A stretch of DNA of 64,000 nucleotides, taken from Limnohabitans sp. 2KL-1 (GTDB lineage: Bacteria; Pseudomonadota; Gammaproteobacteria; Burkholderiales; Burkholderiaceae_C). The stretch spans positions 1 through 64,000 of the forward strand of contig NZ_NESL01000009.1 of the NCBI RefSeq assembly GCF_003063435.1, read 5' to 3'. Under the pieces are notes generated by a model. The model was not told the DNA's origin, did not search any database, and saw only the letters and a list, made by a program, of their open reading frames with translations. Made by a program: the position numbers and the translations under genes. This document shows, in pieces, positions 9,251-18,905 of the stretch (position 1 is its first letter; each line of letters opens with the position of its first letter).

Positions 9251-10543
9251 ATGCGTGCAGCTTTGTGGCTGATCAGTTTGTTTGCTTTGGCGGTGGCAGG
9301 TGCCTGGATCGCGGGCAACAACCAAGGCACGGTCACCTTGTTTTTGTCCCCCCACCGGGTGGATGTTTCCCTGAACCTGGCCGTGCTGGTGTTGCTGGCG
9401 GTGGTGTTGTTGGTCGTGCTGGCTCAAAAGGCCTTGGAAGCCTTGCTGTCATTGCCCCAGCAGGCCAGGCGATGGCGCATTCAGCAAAAAGAAAGGGCCT
9501 CGCATGCGGCGCTGCTCGATTCGATGGCCTATTTCATGGCCGGACGGTTTTTGCGCGCGCGCAAATCGGCCGAGCAGGCACTGGAAAAAGAATCCCTTTT
9601 GAGCAACGCGGGCCTGGTACTGGACCATTCGACGTCGTTGCGCGCGTTGGCCCACGTCATGGCGGCCGAGGCCTGCCATGCGCTGCAGGACAAAGAGCGT
9701 CGTCAGCACCATCTGGCGCAGGCAGCGCTTCAGGCGCAGCGGGGGCAGGTGGTGGCCGAACGCCAAACCTTGACAGAAGGAATTCAGTTGCGCGCTGCGC
9801 GCTGGCTGATCGATGACCGCGATGCACAGGCCAGTCTGGTGCGTTTGAAAGCGCTGCCACCGGCTGTGGGCCGCCGGATGGCTGCCATGCGTTTGCAGCT
9901 CAAGGCGGCACGTTTGGCAGGTCAATCTGCCCAGGCGCTGGACACGGCTGTGATGCTGGCCAAGCACGGGGCTTTTTCGCCAACGGCAGCACACAGCCTG
10001 GTGGTTCGCCTGGTTCTGGCGTTGATTGCCGACACGCACGATGCCGAGGCCGTGCAAAAGATGTGGCTCAGGTTGTCTTCGGGCCAGCGCCTCATGCCCG
10101 AGGTTGCGGCTGAAGCGGCGCTGAGGCTTTTGTCGCTGGGCGGAGCACCTTGGATGGCCAGGCAGTGGCTCCAGCCTTTGTGGGAGCCAGCGCTGGCTTG
10201 TCTGCGCCAAGGCGATGTGTCTTTGCGTCTGGTCCAGGCTTTTGAGGCGAGCTGGGTGGATTTTCAGGCCGATGACGCGCGCGTGTGGCTGAGCCAGGTT
10301 GAAGGCGCGCAACAGGCCCAGCCCAGAGATCCCCATCTGCAGTACCTCGCGGGCATGCTGTGCTTGCGCCATCGGCTTTGGGGTAAGGCCCAGGGCTTGC
10401 TGGGGCAGTCGGTCAAAGGACTCAACGCCCCTGTTTTGCAGCGCAAGGCCTGGGTGGCATTGGCCGAAATGGCCGAGCAGCGCCAAGAGCCGCTCGAAGC
10501 GTCTGCGGCCTGGAAGCAGGCGGCTTTGATCAGCCTGTCTTGA
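9251..10543 (+). CDS. hemY: HemY-type TPR membrane protein
   Basis: A 430-residue protein with two N-terminal membrane helices (residues ~2-20 and ~38-60) followed by a long Ala/Leu-rich helical region with TPR-like pairs, for example FMAGRFLRARKSAEQALE. This fits the proteobacterial HemY_N/TPR family at the end of hemCDX operons. It is not the HemY protoporphyrinogen oxidase of Gram-positive bacteria. Its proposed role in late haem synthesis or its coordination is known only from the family. ATG at 9251 is preceded by GGAAGG at a suitable distance. Confidence 0.88.
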   Translation: MRAALWLISLFALAVAGAWIAGNNQGTVTLFLSPHRVDVSLNLAVLVLLAVVLLVVLAQKALEALLSLPQQARRWRIQQKERASHAALLDSMAYFMAGRFLRARKSAEQALEKESLLSNAGLVLDHSTSLRALAHVMAAEACHALQDKERRQHHLAQAALQAQRGQVVAERQTLTEGIQLRAARWLIDDRDAQASLVRLKALPPAVGRRMAAMRLQLKAARLAGQSAQALDTAVMLAKHGAFSPTAAHSLVVRLVLALIADTHDAEAVQKMWLRLSSGQRLMPEVAAEAALRLLSLGGAPWMARQWLQPLWEPALACLRQGDVSLRLVQAFEASWVDFQADDARVWLSQVEGAQQAQPRDPHLQYLAGMLCLRHRLWGKAQGLLGQSVKGLNAPVLQRKAWVALAEMAEQRQEPLEASAAWKQAALISLS

Positions 10544-10550
10544 GCGCCCC

Positions 10551-10586
10551 CTGAGCCATCCGAGCTATCTGAGCCATCCGAGCTAT
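10551..10586. repeat. 18-bp tandem duplication after hemY
   Basis: TGAGCCATCCGAGCTATC occurs twice head to tail (10551-10568 and 10569-10586). Each unit is itself two similar 9-mers, so four 9-base steps are visible. It begins 8 bases past the hemY stop and has no evident coding role. Confidence 0.8.
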
Positions 10587-10700
10587 CGGATCTGACGGGC
10601 AGGGCGTAGACAGCCCTGACACGCAGCTGCTTAACAGCGGCTTGGGCCACTGCCCTGCAGAACCTTCGTGCGACAGGCTGGAATGGGCTGAAACAGGCAT

Positions 10701-10727
10701 GAAAAAGCCGGGCGACAGGCCCGGCTT
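10701..10727 (-). terminator. Terminator of rne
   Basis: AAGCCGGGC (10705-10713) pairs with GCCCGGCTT (10719-10727) around a 5-base loop. Read on the minus strand the stem is followed by a run of five T, so it ends rne transcription; it may also act weakly on hemY transcripts from the other side. Confidence 0.8.
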
Positions 10728-10774
10728 GTTTCAAGCAGCAGTCGCTTTGCCAAGCGCGCTGCTGTGGGGTTGGA

Positions 10775-13700
10775 TCAGAACGGGACTTGGAGCTGGTTCA
10801 GATCTTTGCGTGTTTCCACCAAAACCAGCGGACCTTCACTCACCACCACGGCCGCAGGACGCTCACGCGGCACGCGCACAGGTTGGGGTTCTGCCGCTAT
10901 CGCAGCCTGAACGGCAGCCACTTTGGCCTGGTCCGAATTCACCCAGACCAAACCCGATGTTTGGGCGATCTGCTGCAAACTGTCGATGGGAAGAGCGTAG
11001 CTCGTCACAACAGGCAATGCCGGGGTGTCGGTTTGAGGTGCCGATGTCGACACGGTTGCCGCAGCAGGCGTGGCCTTGACTTCTGGTGCAGCCACGGCAG
11101 CAGGACGGGCTGCTTCTGCCGGTGCGGGCTCCGAGCTGGTCTGTGCCTGTGCGGGGGCGCTGTCGAGGGCCGGTTCTGCCGGCGCTGCCATCACGGGTGC
11201 TGCCACCACGGACGCTGCCACCACGGGCACTGCAACAGGCGCTGCAACGCTGAGGGGGGCTGCCATGGGCGGCGTGACCTCGGCCGGACTGTTGGCCTCA
11301 GCGCTGACCGCTTGTTGAGCACGCTCAAAATATGAGCGCGGGGCCGGGCGATCCAGGTCAGCTGCGGGGGCCGCTGCCATGGGGGCTGCGTTCACATCGG
11401 TTGAGCCGGTTTCGTTGGCGGTGTCTTGACGAGATTCGCCAGCGCGCTCACGGCGCTCACGGCCGTAGCGGTCACGCGAACGGCGCTCACGGCGTTCGCC
11501 GTTGTTCTCGGGCGTCTGACCGTTGGCTTGACTGTCCAGGCCTTCTGATGAGGTGGGCTGCAATTGCAAAGCATTGCCGTCGTTGAGCGGGGCGTCGTCG
11601 CCTTGGCGGCGCTCGCCACCGCGGTCAGCACGTTCGCGGCGGCCTTCGCCACCCCGTTCACGGCGACCTTCCGACCGGGCCTCGGTGCGACCATCGCCGC
11701 GGGGCGTACGTTCACTGCGCACTTCAGAGCCTTCGCCGTTCAGTTCCAACGGTGCATCGGTGCGCGCATCTTGGCGCTGATCCGACCGAGGCTCGTTGCG
11801 GCTTTCACGACGGCCTTCGCGTGGCGGACGTTCGCCAGCAGGGCGCTCGGTACGCTCTGCGCGCTCGCCGCGTTCAGTCCGCTCGCCGCGAGCGGGGCGG
11901 GCTTCGCCCTCACGCAATTCGCTGCGGGCTTCGCGGTTTTCGCCACGGCGACCGCCTTCGCGAGGTGCGCGGACATCCGCTGTTGGATTTTCGCTGCGCT
12001 CTGTGCGGCGACCATCTCGGCCACCCCGGCGACCATCGCCACGGCCGCCTTCGCGACCTGATTCGCGGCGTTCGCCGTCACGGCGGCTGTCACGCGCTTT
12101 GCCATCCTTTTTGTCAGCAGGTTCGGTCACGGCTGGTGCCGCTGAACCACCGAACAGGTTTTTCAACCAGCCAAAGAAGCCGCCAGAAGCGGCCGCTGCA
12201 GGCGCAGCCACCGGAGCTGCTGCTGCGGCTTTGGCCACGGGCTTGGCCGCAGCCACGGCGGCTTCGGGCTTGGGGGGGGCCATCGGAGCCGGTGCGTCCG
12301 GCAACACACCCTTGATGACGGGTGTTTGCTTGTTGGTGGGCTCTTGCGAACGGCGCGTCACGGTGGTGGCGTCTTCGATTTCTTCGGCCATCTTGTAGCT
12401 GGCTTCGATGCGGTCCAGACGCGGGTCGTCGTGTTTCAAGCGCTCGAGCTTGTAGTGCGGGGTTTCCAGCGACTTGTTGGGCACCAACAGCACGTTGATG
12501 CGTTGCTGCAGTTCGATCTTGGCGATCTCGGAGCGCTTTTCGTTCAGCAGGAAAGACGCCACTTCCACCGGCACTTGGGCGTGCACAGCGGCGCTGTTGT
12601 CCTTCATGGACTCTTCTTGGATGATGCGCAGAATTTGCAGCGCCGAGCTTTCGGTGTCGCGGATGTGGCCTGCGCCGCCACAACGTGGGCAAGGAATCGA
12701 GGCACCTTCTGACAAGGCGGGTTTGAGGCGCTGGCGGCTCATCTCCAGCAGGCCGAACTTGCTGATCGAGCCGAACTGCACGCGGGCACGGTCCTGGCGC
12801 AGCGCGTCGCGCAGGCGGTTTTCCACTTCGCGGCGGTTTTTGGCCTCTTCCATGTCGATGAAGTCAATCACGATCAGGCCGCCCAGATCGCGCAAGCGCA
12901 TCTGGCGGGCCACTTCGTCGGCGGCTTCCAGGTTGGTGCGGGTGGCGGTTTCTTCGATGTCGCCGCCTTTGATGGCGCGGGCCGAGTTCACGTCCACCGA
13001 CACCAAGGCTTCGGTGTGGTCGATCACGATGGCGCCGCCAGACGGCAATTGCACGGTGCGGGCGTAGGCCGATTCGATCTGGTGCTCGATCTGGAAGCGG
13101 CTGAACAGCGGCGCGTCGTCGCGGTAGCGCTTCACGCGGTTCGCAAACTCGGGCATGACGTGGCTCATGAACTGCTGAGCTTGGTCATAAATGTCATCGG
13201 TGTCGATCAAGATGTCGCCGATGTCGTTGTTGAAGTAATCACGGATGGCGCGGATCACCAGGCTCGATTCCTGATAAATCAGGAAAGCGCCTTTGCCCTG
13301 CGTGGCGCCGTCAATGGCGGTCCACAGCTTGAGCAGGTAGTTCAGGTCCCACTGCAGCTCGGGCGCAGAGCGGCCGATGCCTGCGGTGCGCGCGATGATG
13401 GACATGCCCTTGGGGTATTCCAGCTGGTCCATGGCTTCTTTGAGCTCGGCCCGGTCATCGCCCTCGATGCGGCGGCTGACGCCACCGCCACGGGGGTTGT
13501 TGGGCATGAGCACCACATAACGGCCCGCCAGGCTGACGAAGGTGGTCAGGGCCGCGCCCTTGTTGCCACGCTCTTCTTTTTCGACCTGCACCAAAAGGGA
13601 CTGGCCCTCCTTGATGACGTCCTGGATGCGGGCCTGGCTGACGGACACGCCTTCAGCAAAGTATTGGCGCGAGATTTCCTTGAAAGGCAAGAACCCATGG

Positions 13701-13891
13701 CGGTCTTCGCCGTAGTCCACAAAGCAGGCTTCGAGCGAAGGCTCGACGCGCGTCACGATGGCTTTGTAGATGTTGCCTTTGCGCTGTTCGCGCCCTTCGA
13801 TTTCGATTTCGTAGTCGAGGAGTTTTTGTCCATCGACGATGGCCAGGCGGCGCTCTTCAGCTTGCGTGGCGTTGATCAGCATCCGTTTCAT
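10775..13891 (-). CDS. rne: Ribonuclease E
   Basis: A 1038-residue endoribonuclease that starts decay of many mRNAs and matures rRNA and tRNA. Order of parts: S1 RNA-binding domain (~35-120), the RNase H-like/DNase I-like catalytic core with Asp-bearing [10 protein letters not shown] and VIDFIDME (both metal-site Asp expected), the Zn-link CPRCGGAGH that joins subunits, then a long disordered C-terminal half. That half has an Ala/Pro stretch, a very Arg/Glu/Gly-rich section (repeated [16 protein letters not shown] runs) and an Ala/Val/Pro-rich tail, as expected for the degradosome scaffold and RNA-binding region. ATG at 13891-13889 has AAGGAA just upstream. The ~590-bp gap before rluC probably contains a long 5' leader. 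Confidence 0.96.
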   Translation of the reverse strand: MKRMLINATQAEERRLAIVDGQKLLDYEIEIEGREQRKGNIYKAIVTRVEPSLEACFVDYGEDRHGFLPFKEISRQYFAEGVSVSQARIQDVIKEGQSLLVQVEKEERGNKGAALTTFVSLAGRYVVLMPNNPRGGGVSRRIEGDDRAELKEAMDQLEYPKGMSIIARTAGIGRSAPELQWDLNYLLKLWTAIDGATQGKGAFLIYQESSLVIRAIRDYFNNDIGDILIDTDDIYDQAQQFMSHVMPEFANRVKRYRDDAPLFSRFQIEHQIESAYARTVQLPSGGAIVIDHTEALVSVDVNSARAIKGGDIEETATRTNLEAADEVARQMRLRDLGGLIVIDFIDMEEAKNRREVENRLRDALRQDRARVQFGSISKFGLLEMSRQRLKPALSEGASIPCPRCGGAGHIRDTESSALQILRIIQEESMKDNSAAVHAQVPVEVASFLLNEKRSEIAKIELQQRINVLLVPNKSLETPHYKLERLKHDDPRLDRIEASYKMAEEIEDATTVTRRSQEPTNKQTPVIKGVLPDAPAPMAPPKPEAAVAAAKPVAKAAAAAPVAAPAAAASGGFFGWLKNLFGGSAAPAVTEPADKKDGKARDSRRDGERRESGREGGRGDGRRGGRDGRRTERSENPTADVRAPREGGRRGENREARSELREGEARPARGERTERGERAERTERPAGERPPREGRRESRNEPRSDQRQDARTDAPLELNGEGSEVRSERTPRGDGRTEARSEGRRERGGEGRRERADRGGERRQGDDAPLNDGNALQLQPTSSEGLDSQANGQTPENNGERRERRSRDRYGRERRERAGESRQDTANETGSTDVNAAPMAAAPAADLDRPAPRSYFERAQQAVSAEANSPAEVTPPMAAPLSVAAPVAVPVVAASVVAAPVMAAPAEPALDSAPAQAQTSSEPAPAEAARPAAVAAPEVKATPAAATVSTSAPQTDTPALPVVTSYALPIDSLQQIAQTSGLVWVNSDQAKVAAVQAAIAAEPQPVRVPRERPAAVVVSEGPLVLVETRKDLNQLQVPF

Positions 13892-14484
13892 GATGCGTTC
13901 CTTCTCTTGTCAGCGTTGGCCCCAGTGCAGAAAAAGGTCTGCAGACTGGAGACTGTTTACACAACCGGCTTTGGCTTCCTGGGAAACTCAAAGCCCACGT
14001 TGCCGGAGCTGACGCCTGAAACGAAGGGAATTGCCGAAGGTGACCGACCACTCAGCTGCGCGTGAGCACAGGAATGGGGATCGTGGCGCGTGGATGGGGC
14101 GAGGCAAAAGGCGTGTCTAGATTCGTCCACTGCCGGGGGCTTCCCCCGGTGTCCAAGACAAACTGCCGGGCACAAGGCGTGACGGCGGAGCATGGCTTCG
14201 TGAGCCACTCCAACCACATCAGCAAAGTTCCGAACATCACAACCATCTCGCTTTGATCCGTCCAACAGCGCTTCAACGCTGCTGGACTTGGGGTATTCCG
14301 TATCTGGGTTTCTGGGCGTCGGCCCAACCTTCAGGCGTTTTGCCACTGTCGGCAGGGGCCTTCAGTCTGCAAAATCGAGCCGAGGGTGGCATCGACCATC
14401 TGGTTTGGCGCGGTGGTGGTGGACTAAACTCCTGTCTTCAGGAATTCATTTCCATTTGAATCAACCACTTACAGCCAATTGCCA
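13892..14484. other. Long rne/rluC intergenic region
   Basis: About 590 bases with no convincing gene; small frames on both strands are not protein-like. A stable hairpin, CCGGGGG (14133-14139) and CCCCCGG (14143-14149), sits in the middle. RNase E mRNAs in other proteobacteria have long structured leaders through which the enzyme controls its own level, so this may be the rne leader; that is inferred from position. Confidence 0.5.
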
Positions 14485-15486
14485 GTGAATCACATTATAG
14501 GGTCCAAGTCCGCCACTGCGACGCCTGCCGTCAAATGGTTGTGGGTGGACGAAGAGTCGGCCGGTCAGCGATTGGACAACTTTTTGATGCGTCACCTCAA
14601 AGGGGTGCCCAAAACCCATGTTTACCGCATCATCCGCAGCGGTGAGGTGCGCATCAACAAGGGCCGTGCTTCGGCCGAAACGCGGGTGGAGACCGGCGAT
14701 GAGGTGCGCCTGCCCCCGGTGCGGGTTTCCGACAAGGTGGCCGAAAAAGCCGCCCGGCCTGCGCCGGGGCGCGAATTTCCGGTGCTTTTGGAAGACGACA
14801 GCCTGATGGCCATCGACAAACCGGCCGGTGTGGCGGTGCATGGCGGCTCGGGCGTGAGTTTTGGCGTGATTGAGCAATTGCGCCAAGCCCGCCCGCAGGC
14901 CAAGTTGCTGGAATTGGTGCACCGGCTGGACCGCGATACCAGCGGGATTTTGCTGGTGGCCAAAAAGCGCAGCGCCTTGAAGCATCTGCAAGACCAGTTC
15001 CGCGAACGTGAAACCGGCAAGACTTATCTGGCGCTGGTCAAAGGCGACTGGCCTGCCAAACTCAAGGTGATTGACCAGCCGTTGCACAAATTTTTGTTGC
15101 CCGATGGTGAACGCCGCGTGCGGGTGACCACGCCGGAAGACCCGGACGGCATGCGCTCGATCACGCTGGTCAAGGTGTCCCAGCGTTTGCCGGGGGCGAC
15201 CTTGCTGGAGGTGACCATCAAGACCGGGCGCACCCACCAGATTCGGGTGCACCTGGCCTCGCAAGGGCACCCGATTGCCGGAGACGACAAATATGGCGAT
15301 TTCGACTGGAACCGCCAATTGCAAAAACCGGGTGCGAACCCGGGCCTCAAGCGCATGTTTTTGCATGCCTGGCGCTTGCAGTTCAACCACCCGGTGACGG
15401 CCGAGCGGGTGGCCCTGCAAGCCGATTTACCCCCCGAATTGAAAGCGTATGTAGACCATGCCCAACGCAAGACCCCGCCAGTTTGA
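14485..15486 (+). CDS. rluC: 23S rRNA pseudouridine synthase, RluC type
   Basis: Isomerises specific uridines of 23S rRNA to pseudouridine. The 333-residue protein has an N-terminal S4 RNA-binding domain (~25-85, GQRLDNFLMRHLKGVPK) and a catalytic domain with HRLDRDTSG, whose last Asp (~151) is the expected catalytic residue, plus KTGRTHQIRVHLA. I chose GTG 14485 because homologues commonly begin near NHIIGSKS; TTG 14479 is the only longer option and neither has a clear ribosome site. The 3' end overlaps the next gene by 29 bases. Confidence 0.92.
   Translation: MNHIIGSKSATATPAVKWLWVDEESAGQRLDNFLMRHLKGVPKTHVYRIIRSGEVRINKGRASAETRVETGDEVRLPPVRVSDKVAEKAARPAPGREFPVLLEDDSLMAIDKPAGVAVHGGSGVSFGVIEQLRQARPQAKLLELVHRLDRDTSGILLVAKKRSALKHLQDQFRERETGKTYLALVKGDWPAKLKVIDQPLHKFLLPDGERRVRVTTPEDPDGMRSITLVKVSQRLPGATLLEVTIKTGRTHQIRVHLASQGHPIAGDDKYGDFDWNRQLQKPGANPGLKRMFLHAWRLQFNHPVTAERVALQADLPPELKAYVDHAQRKTPPV
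14494..14522 (-). promoter_or_regulatory. Candidate promoter for rne
   Basis: On the minus strand a perfect TATAAT (14499-14494) has a poor -35 (GTCGCA, 14522-14517) 17 bases upstream. A transcript from here would carry a leader of about 595 bases before rne. The elements fall inside the first codons of rluC. Confidence 0.3.
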
Positions 15487-16126
15487 CCTGATCGCCTTCG
15501 ATTGGGACGGCACGCTGTTCGACTCCACCGCCATCATCACCCGCTGCATCCAGCGTGCGGTGGTGGATGTGGGCGGGCAGGAGCCCACCCGCGAGGCTGC
15601 TTCTTATGTGATCGGCATGGCGCTCATGCCGGCGCTGGCCCATGCTGCGCCCGATGTGCCGGCCGACCGATACCCGGCGCTGGGTGAGCGTTACCGCCAC
15701 CATTACATCCAGCATCAAAATGACATCAGCTTGTTTGATGGGGTGCTGGACTTGCTGGCCGATTTGAAATCGCGTCACCACTGGCTCACGGTGGCCACTG
15801 GCAAGAGCCGCCACGGGCTGAACGAGGCCTTGCAGGCGGTCGAGTTGCGCAGTGTGTTTGATGGCTCTCGCACCGCCGACGAGACCGCAGGCAAACCCCA
15901 CCCGAGGATGCTCCACGAGTTGATGCGCGAGTTTGGTGTGGACCCCGAGCGCACCTTGATGATTGGCGACACCACGCACGACTTGCAGATGGCGCTGAAC
16001 GCCGGTTGCGCCAGCGTAGGGGTGAGTTATGGCGCGCACGAGCCCGATGCCTTTCACGCCCTGAACCCACGCCATGTGGCGCACAGCGTGCGTGATTTGC
16101 ACGACTGGCTGCTGCAAAACGCCTGA
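15458..16126 (+). CDS. HAD-family phosphatase (phosphoglycolate phosphatase-like)
   Basis: A 222-residue haloacid dehalogenase-superfamily hydrolase. Motif I is FDWDGTLFDST with the nucleophile and acid Asp (~15 and 17), motif II is TVATGK, motif III includes GKPHP, and motif IV is MIGDTTHDLQMA. The helical cap between motifs I and II is of the subclass-IA type. It probably removes phosphate from a small metabolite such as 2-phosphoglycolate; the exact substrate cannot be read from the sequence. It overlaps rluC and is followed at 13 bases by a Rieske protein. Confidence 0.88.
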   Translation: MPNARPRQFDLIAFDWDGTLFDSTAIITRCIQRAVVDVGGQEPTREAASYVIGMALMPALAHAAPDVPADRYPALGERYRHHYIQHQNDISLFDGVLDLLADLKSRHHWLTVATGKSRHGLNEALQAVELRSVFDGSRTADETAGKPHPRMLHELMREFGVDPERTLMIGDTTHDLQMALNAGCASVGVSYGAHEPDAFHALNPRHVAHSVRDLHDWLLQNA

Positions 16127-16139
16127 GCCGGAAGACACC

Positions 16140-16505
16140 ATGGAGCCGATGATCCCTTTGTGCAACAGCGCCGATCTGGTCCAGGGTGGCCGGGCCGTGC
16201 CGTTTGACATCGTGTACGCCGGGCAGACCTGCCGGGCTTTTGCCATCCGGTACCAGGGGCAGGTGCATGCCTACCTGAACCGCTGCACACATGTGGCGAT
16301 GGAAATGGATTACCAGCCGGACCGTTTTTTTGACGACACCGGGCGCTGGCTGATCTGCGCCACGCACGGCGCAAGCTACCAGCCCGACACCGGCGCTTGC
16401 GCGGGCGGGCCCTGCCGGGGCGGACTCGTGAAAATAGACTTGTCAGAGCGGGACGGTGTGGTTCACTGGCATACTGCCTACAACTTGAAACCTCTTGAAT
16501 TTTGA
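16140..16505 (+). CDS. Rieske [2Fe-2S] protein
   Basis: A 121-residue single-domain Rieske ferredoxin-like protein. Cluster ligands are visible as NRCTHVAMEMD (Cys-x-His) and CATHGASYQPDTG (Cys-x2-His). No membrane helix or oxygenase catalytic domain is attached, so it is a soluble electron carrier or an accessory protein; its partner is unknown. Its place between a HAD phosphatase and an S49 peptidase seems characteristic of this bacterial group, but it does not reveal the job. Confidence 0.88.
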   Translation: MEPMIPLCNSADLVQGGRAVPFDIVYAGQTCRAFAIRYQGQVHAYLNRCTHVAMEMDYQPDRFFDDTGRWLICATHGASYQPDTGACAGGPCRGGLVKIDLSERDGVVHWHTAYNLKPLEF

Positions 16506-16507
16506 CC

Positions 16508-17503
16508 ATGCAAGACCCCCAGGACCTCACGTCCGCCCCGGCCCCGACTGCCCCCCAAGAAACCACTGTTGCCGTTGAGGAAGCTTGGGCCCGGCAGACG
16601 TTGTCGCAATGGGCCTTCGCGCATCTGAACGAACAAAAAGCAGCCCGCCGCTGGAAAATGGGTTTGCGCTTGGCTTGGCTGGTGTTGGTGGCGATGGTGT
16701 TCTGGCAGGCATTCAGCTACAACTCGCCCGTCAGCCACCCCAGTTTGCCGCACACGGCCATGGTGTCCATCGTGGGTGAAATTGGTTCGGAGACCGAAGC
16801 CAGCGCCGAAAATGTCATGTCGGCTATGCGCCTGGCCCTGGAAGATCCGGGCTCGCAAGCCTTGGTTTTGCTGATCAACTCGCCTGGCGGCAGCCCGGTG
16901 CAGGCCGGGCTCATCAACGATGAAGTCGGCCGTTTGCGTGCTTTGCACAACAAACCCATTTATGCCGTGGTCGAGGAATCCTGCGCTTCGGCCGCTTATT
17001 ACATTGCCGCTGCCGCTGATCAAATTTATGTGGACAAGGCCAGCATCGTCGGCAGCATTGGGGTGTTGATGGACGGTTTTGGGTTCACCGAATTGATGAA
17101 CAAGCTGGGGGTGGAGCGTCGCCTGATGACGGCCGGGGCCAACAAGGGTTTTCTGGACCCGTTCAGCCCTCAAACCGAGCCTCAGCGCAAACACGCCCAG
17201 GCCATGCTGGACCAGATCCACACCCAATTCATCGAGGCGGTCAAAAAGGGGCGGGGCGATCGCCTGAAGGAAACGCCCGAGATGTTCAGTGGCTTGTTCT
17301 GGAGCGGTCAGCAAGCCGTGGACATGGGCCTGGCTGACAGCCTGGGCAGTCTGGACGGCGTGGCGCGTGACGTGGTCAAAGCCCCTGACGTCATCGATTA
17401 CACCCAGCGTGAAAACGTGGCTGAGCGTCTGGTTAAGCGTTTTGGCGCCGCAGTGGGCGAGGGCACGGTACGCGCCTTGCGCACCAGCACCGGTTTGCGT
17501 TGA
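16508..17503 (+). CDS. sppA: Signal peptide peptidase A-like protease (S49)
   Basis: A 331-residue inner-membrane protease facing the periplasm. After a ~50-residue cytoplasmic N-terminus there is one membrane helix (LRLAWLVLVAMVFWQAF, ~54-70), then an S49 domain with INSPGGSP, the nucleophile region SCASAAYYIA (Ser ~161), SIVGSIGV and GANKGFLDPFS with the presumed Lys of the Ser/Lys dyad (~213). It is the short, single-domain form rather than the ~600-residue double-domain SppA. It likely degrades cleaved signal peptides or membrane fragments. It begins two bases after the Rieske gene. Confidence 0.88.
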   Translation: MQDPQDLTSAPAPTAPQETTVAVEEAWARQTLSQWAFAHLNEQKAARRWKMGLRLAWLVLVAMVFWQAFSYNSPVSHPSLPHTAMVSIVGEIGSETEASAENVMSAMRLALEDPGSQALVLLINSPGGSPVQAGLINDEVGRLRALHNKPIYAVVEESCASAAYYIAAAADQIYVDKASIVGSIGVLMDGFGFTELMNKLGVERRLMTAGANKGFLDPFSPQTEPQRKHAQAMLDQIHTQFIEAVKKGRGDRLKETPEMFSGLFWSGQQAVDMGLADSLGSLDGVARDVVKAPDVIDYTQRENVAERLVKRFGAAVGEGTVRALRTSTGLR

Positions 17504-17506
17504 ACG

Positions 17507-18277
17507 TCAAGGCCCGATGGCGTAAACCGCGGGCGTGTGACCATCAGGGCCTTTTAGGCCCTTTTTCCATTGCGCCACGGAGTGACTCTGGATGCTGGCC
17601 GAAGGCAGCGTCAGGCCACTGGCAATGGCCAGCCGGGTGTTGGCATTCAGGCTTTGCAGCAAGCTGCCGAGCATGGCGGCGTTGCGGTAGGGGGTTTCTA
17701 TCCACAACTGGGTCTGACCGGTCTTGAGGGCCAGCGATTCCAGTTGTTTCAGGCGGGCGGCGCGTTCCCCTGCGTCTTGCGGCAGGTAGCCCACAAAGGC
17801 GAAGTTCTGGCCATTGAGCCCACTGGCAGCCAGGGCCAGCAGCAGGGACACAGGCCCCACCAGCGGCACCACGCTCAGGCCCAGATCGTGCGCTGCGCGC
17901 ACCACCGAGCTGCCGGGGTCGGCCACGGCGGGCATGCCCGCTTCGCTGATCAGCCCGATGTCTTGGCCTTGCAAGGCGGCGGCTAGCAGCGGCTTGCCGT
18001 CAAACCCCGATTGGTGATCGCCTTTTTTGTGCACATGGCGAGGCAGCTCGGTGATCTGCTGTTCGGCCAGCGGTGCAATCAGCGGGTGGGTTTCACCCAC
18101 GCGTTTGAGAAAAGCCCGGGTGCTTTTGGCGTTTTCGCACACCCAATGGCGCAGACCGGCGGCTGCGGCCAGTGTGGCTTCGGGCAAGACGTGGCTCAGG
18201 GGGGCTTGCTCCTTGCAGCCAAAGTCCAGTGGCGTGGGCACCAGCAACAGGCGGCCTGGGTGTTGTGGCGTGCTCAT
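17507..18277 (-). CDS. RsmI-like SAM-dependent methyltransferase (tetrapyrrole methylase fold)
   Basis: A 256-residue protein with the fold seen in RsmI and tetrapyrrole methylases: LLLVPTPLDFG at the start, then ISEAGMPAVADPGSSVVR and VVPLVGPVSLLLALAASG as the S-adenosylmethionine and substrate loops. RsmI methylates the ribose of C1402 in 16S rRNA; this copy is a shorter, divergent relative, so the substrate is uncertain. It overlaps yceF by four bases (ATGA), indicating translational coupling, and ends three bases from the convergent S49 peptidase gene. Confidence 0.82.
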   Translation of the reverse strand: MSTPQHPGRLLLVPTPLDFGCKEQAPLSHVLPEATLAAAAGLRHWVCENAKSTRAFLKRVGETHPLIAPLAEQQITELPRHVHKKGDHQSGFDGKPLLAAALQGQDIGLISEAGMPAVADPGSSVVRAAHDLGLSVVPLVGPVSLLLALAASGLNGQNFAFVGYLPQDAGERAARLKQLESLALKTGQTQLWIETPYRNAAMLGSLLQSLNANTRLAIASGLTLPSASIQSHSVAQWKKGLKGPDGHTPAVYAIGP

Positions 18278-18879
18278 AGCAGTTTCACTCCGGCTTGGCG
18301 CAGCAGGCGTGCGGTGCGGATCAGCGGCAAGCCGACCAGCGCGGTCGGGTCGTCGTTGTCGATGGATTCGAGCAAGGCAATGCCCAGCCCTTCGCTTTTG
18401 GCGCTGCCTGCGCAGTCATAGGGTTTTTCGGCTTGCAGGTAGTTTTCAATCTCGTCGTCGCTCAGGTCGCGAAACACCACCTTCACTTCGGCCAGGTCCA
18501 CCGCTTCAAAGCCGCTGGCCAAGCAGACCACGGCCAGGGCGGTCTGAAAAATCACGGTCTGACCACGCATCTGGCGCAGTTGCTGTACGGCGCGGGCGTG
18601 TTCGCCTGGTTTGCCCAAGGGTTGTCCGCCCAGATCGGCCACCTGGTCGGAGCCGATCACCACCGCATCGGGGTGTTTGGCGGCCACGGCTTTGGCCTTG
18701 GCCAGCGCCAGGCGCAGCGCCAGATCGCGGGGGGATTCGCCGGGCGCGGGCGTTTCTTCCACATCCGGGGCGCTCACGCTGAAGGGCAGGCGCAGGCGTT
18801 CCAGCAGTTCACGGCGGTAACGGGAGGTGGAGCCCAGCACCACAGGGCGGGCAAAAGTCTCAGAAGGGAAAATGCTCAT
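18274..18879 (-). CDS. yceF: Maf-type nucleotide pyrophosphatase, YceF subgroup
   Basis: A 201-residue house-cleaning enzyme of the Maf family, which hydrolyses modified nucleoside triphosphates to monophosphates; the YceF subgroup prefers 7-methyl-GTP. Marks are VVLGSTSRYRRELLERL at the N-terminus, the ETPAPGESPRDLALRLALAK segment and VIGSDQV. The ATG at 18879-18877 is chosen because homology begins there; an upstream ATG at 18948 would add 23 atypical residues and overlap yceD. It diverges from yceD across 26 bases. Confidence 0.9.
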   Translation of the reverse strand: MSIFPSETFARPVVLGSTSRYRRELLERLRLPFSVSAPDVEETPAPGESPRDLALRLALAKAKAVAAKHPDAVVIGSDQVADLGGQPLGKPGEHARAVQQLRQMRGQTVIFQTALAVVCLASGFEAVDLAEVKVVFRDLSDDEIENYLQAEKPYDCAGSAKSEGLGIALLESIDNDDPTALVGLPLIRTARLLRQAGVKLL

Positions 18880-18905
18880 GGGGGTGATTCTCTTACACTG
18901 CGGGG

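Noticed and set aside
14052..14459. Several short frames between rne and rluC
   Set aside because: They overlap on both strands, have no start signals and are not coherent proteins; the region is better seen as leader or spacer.
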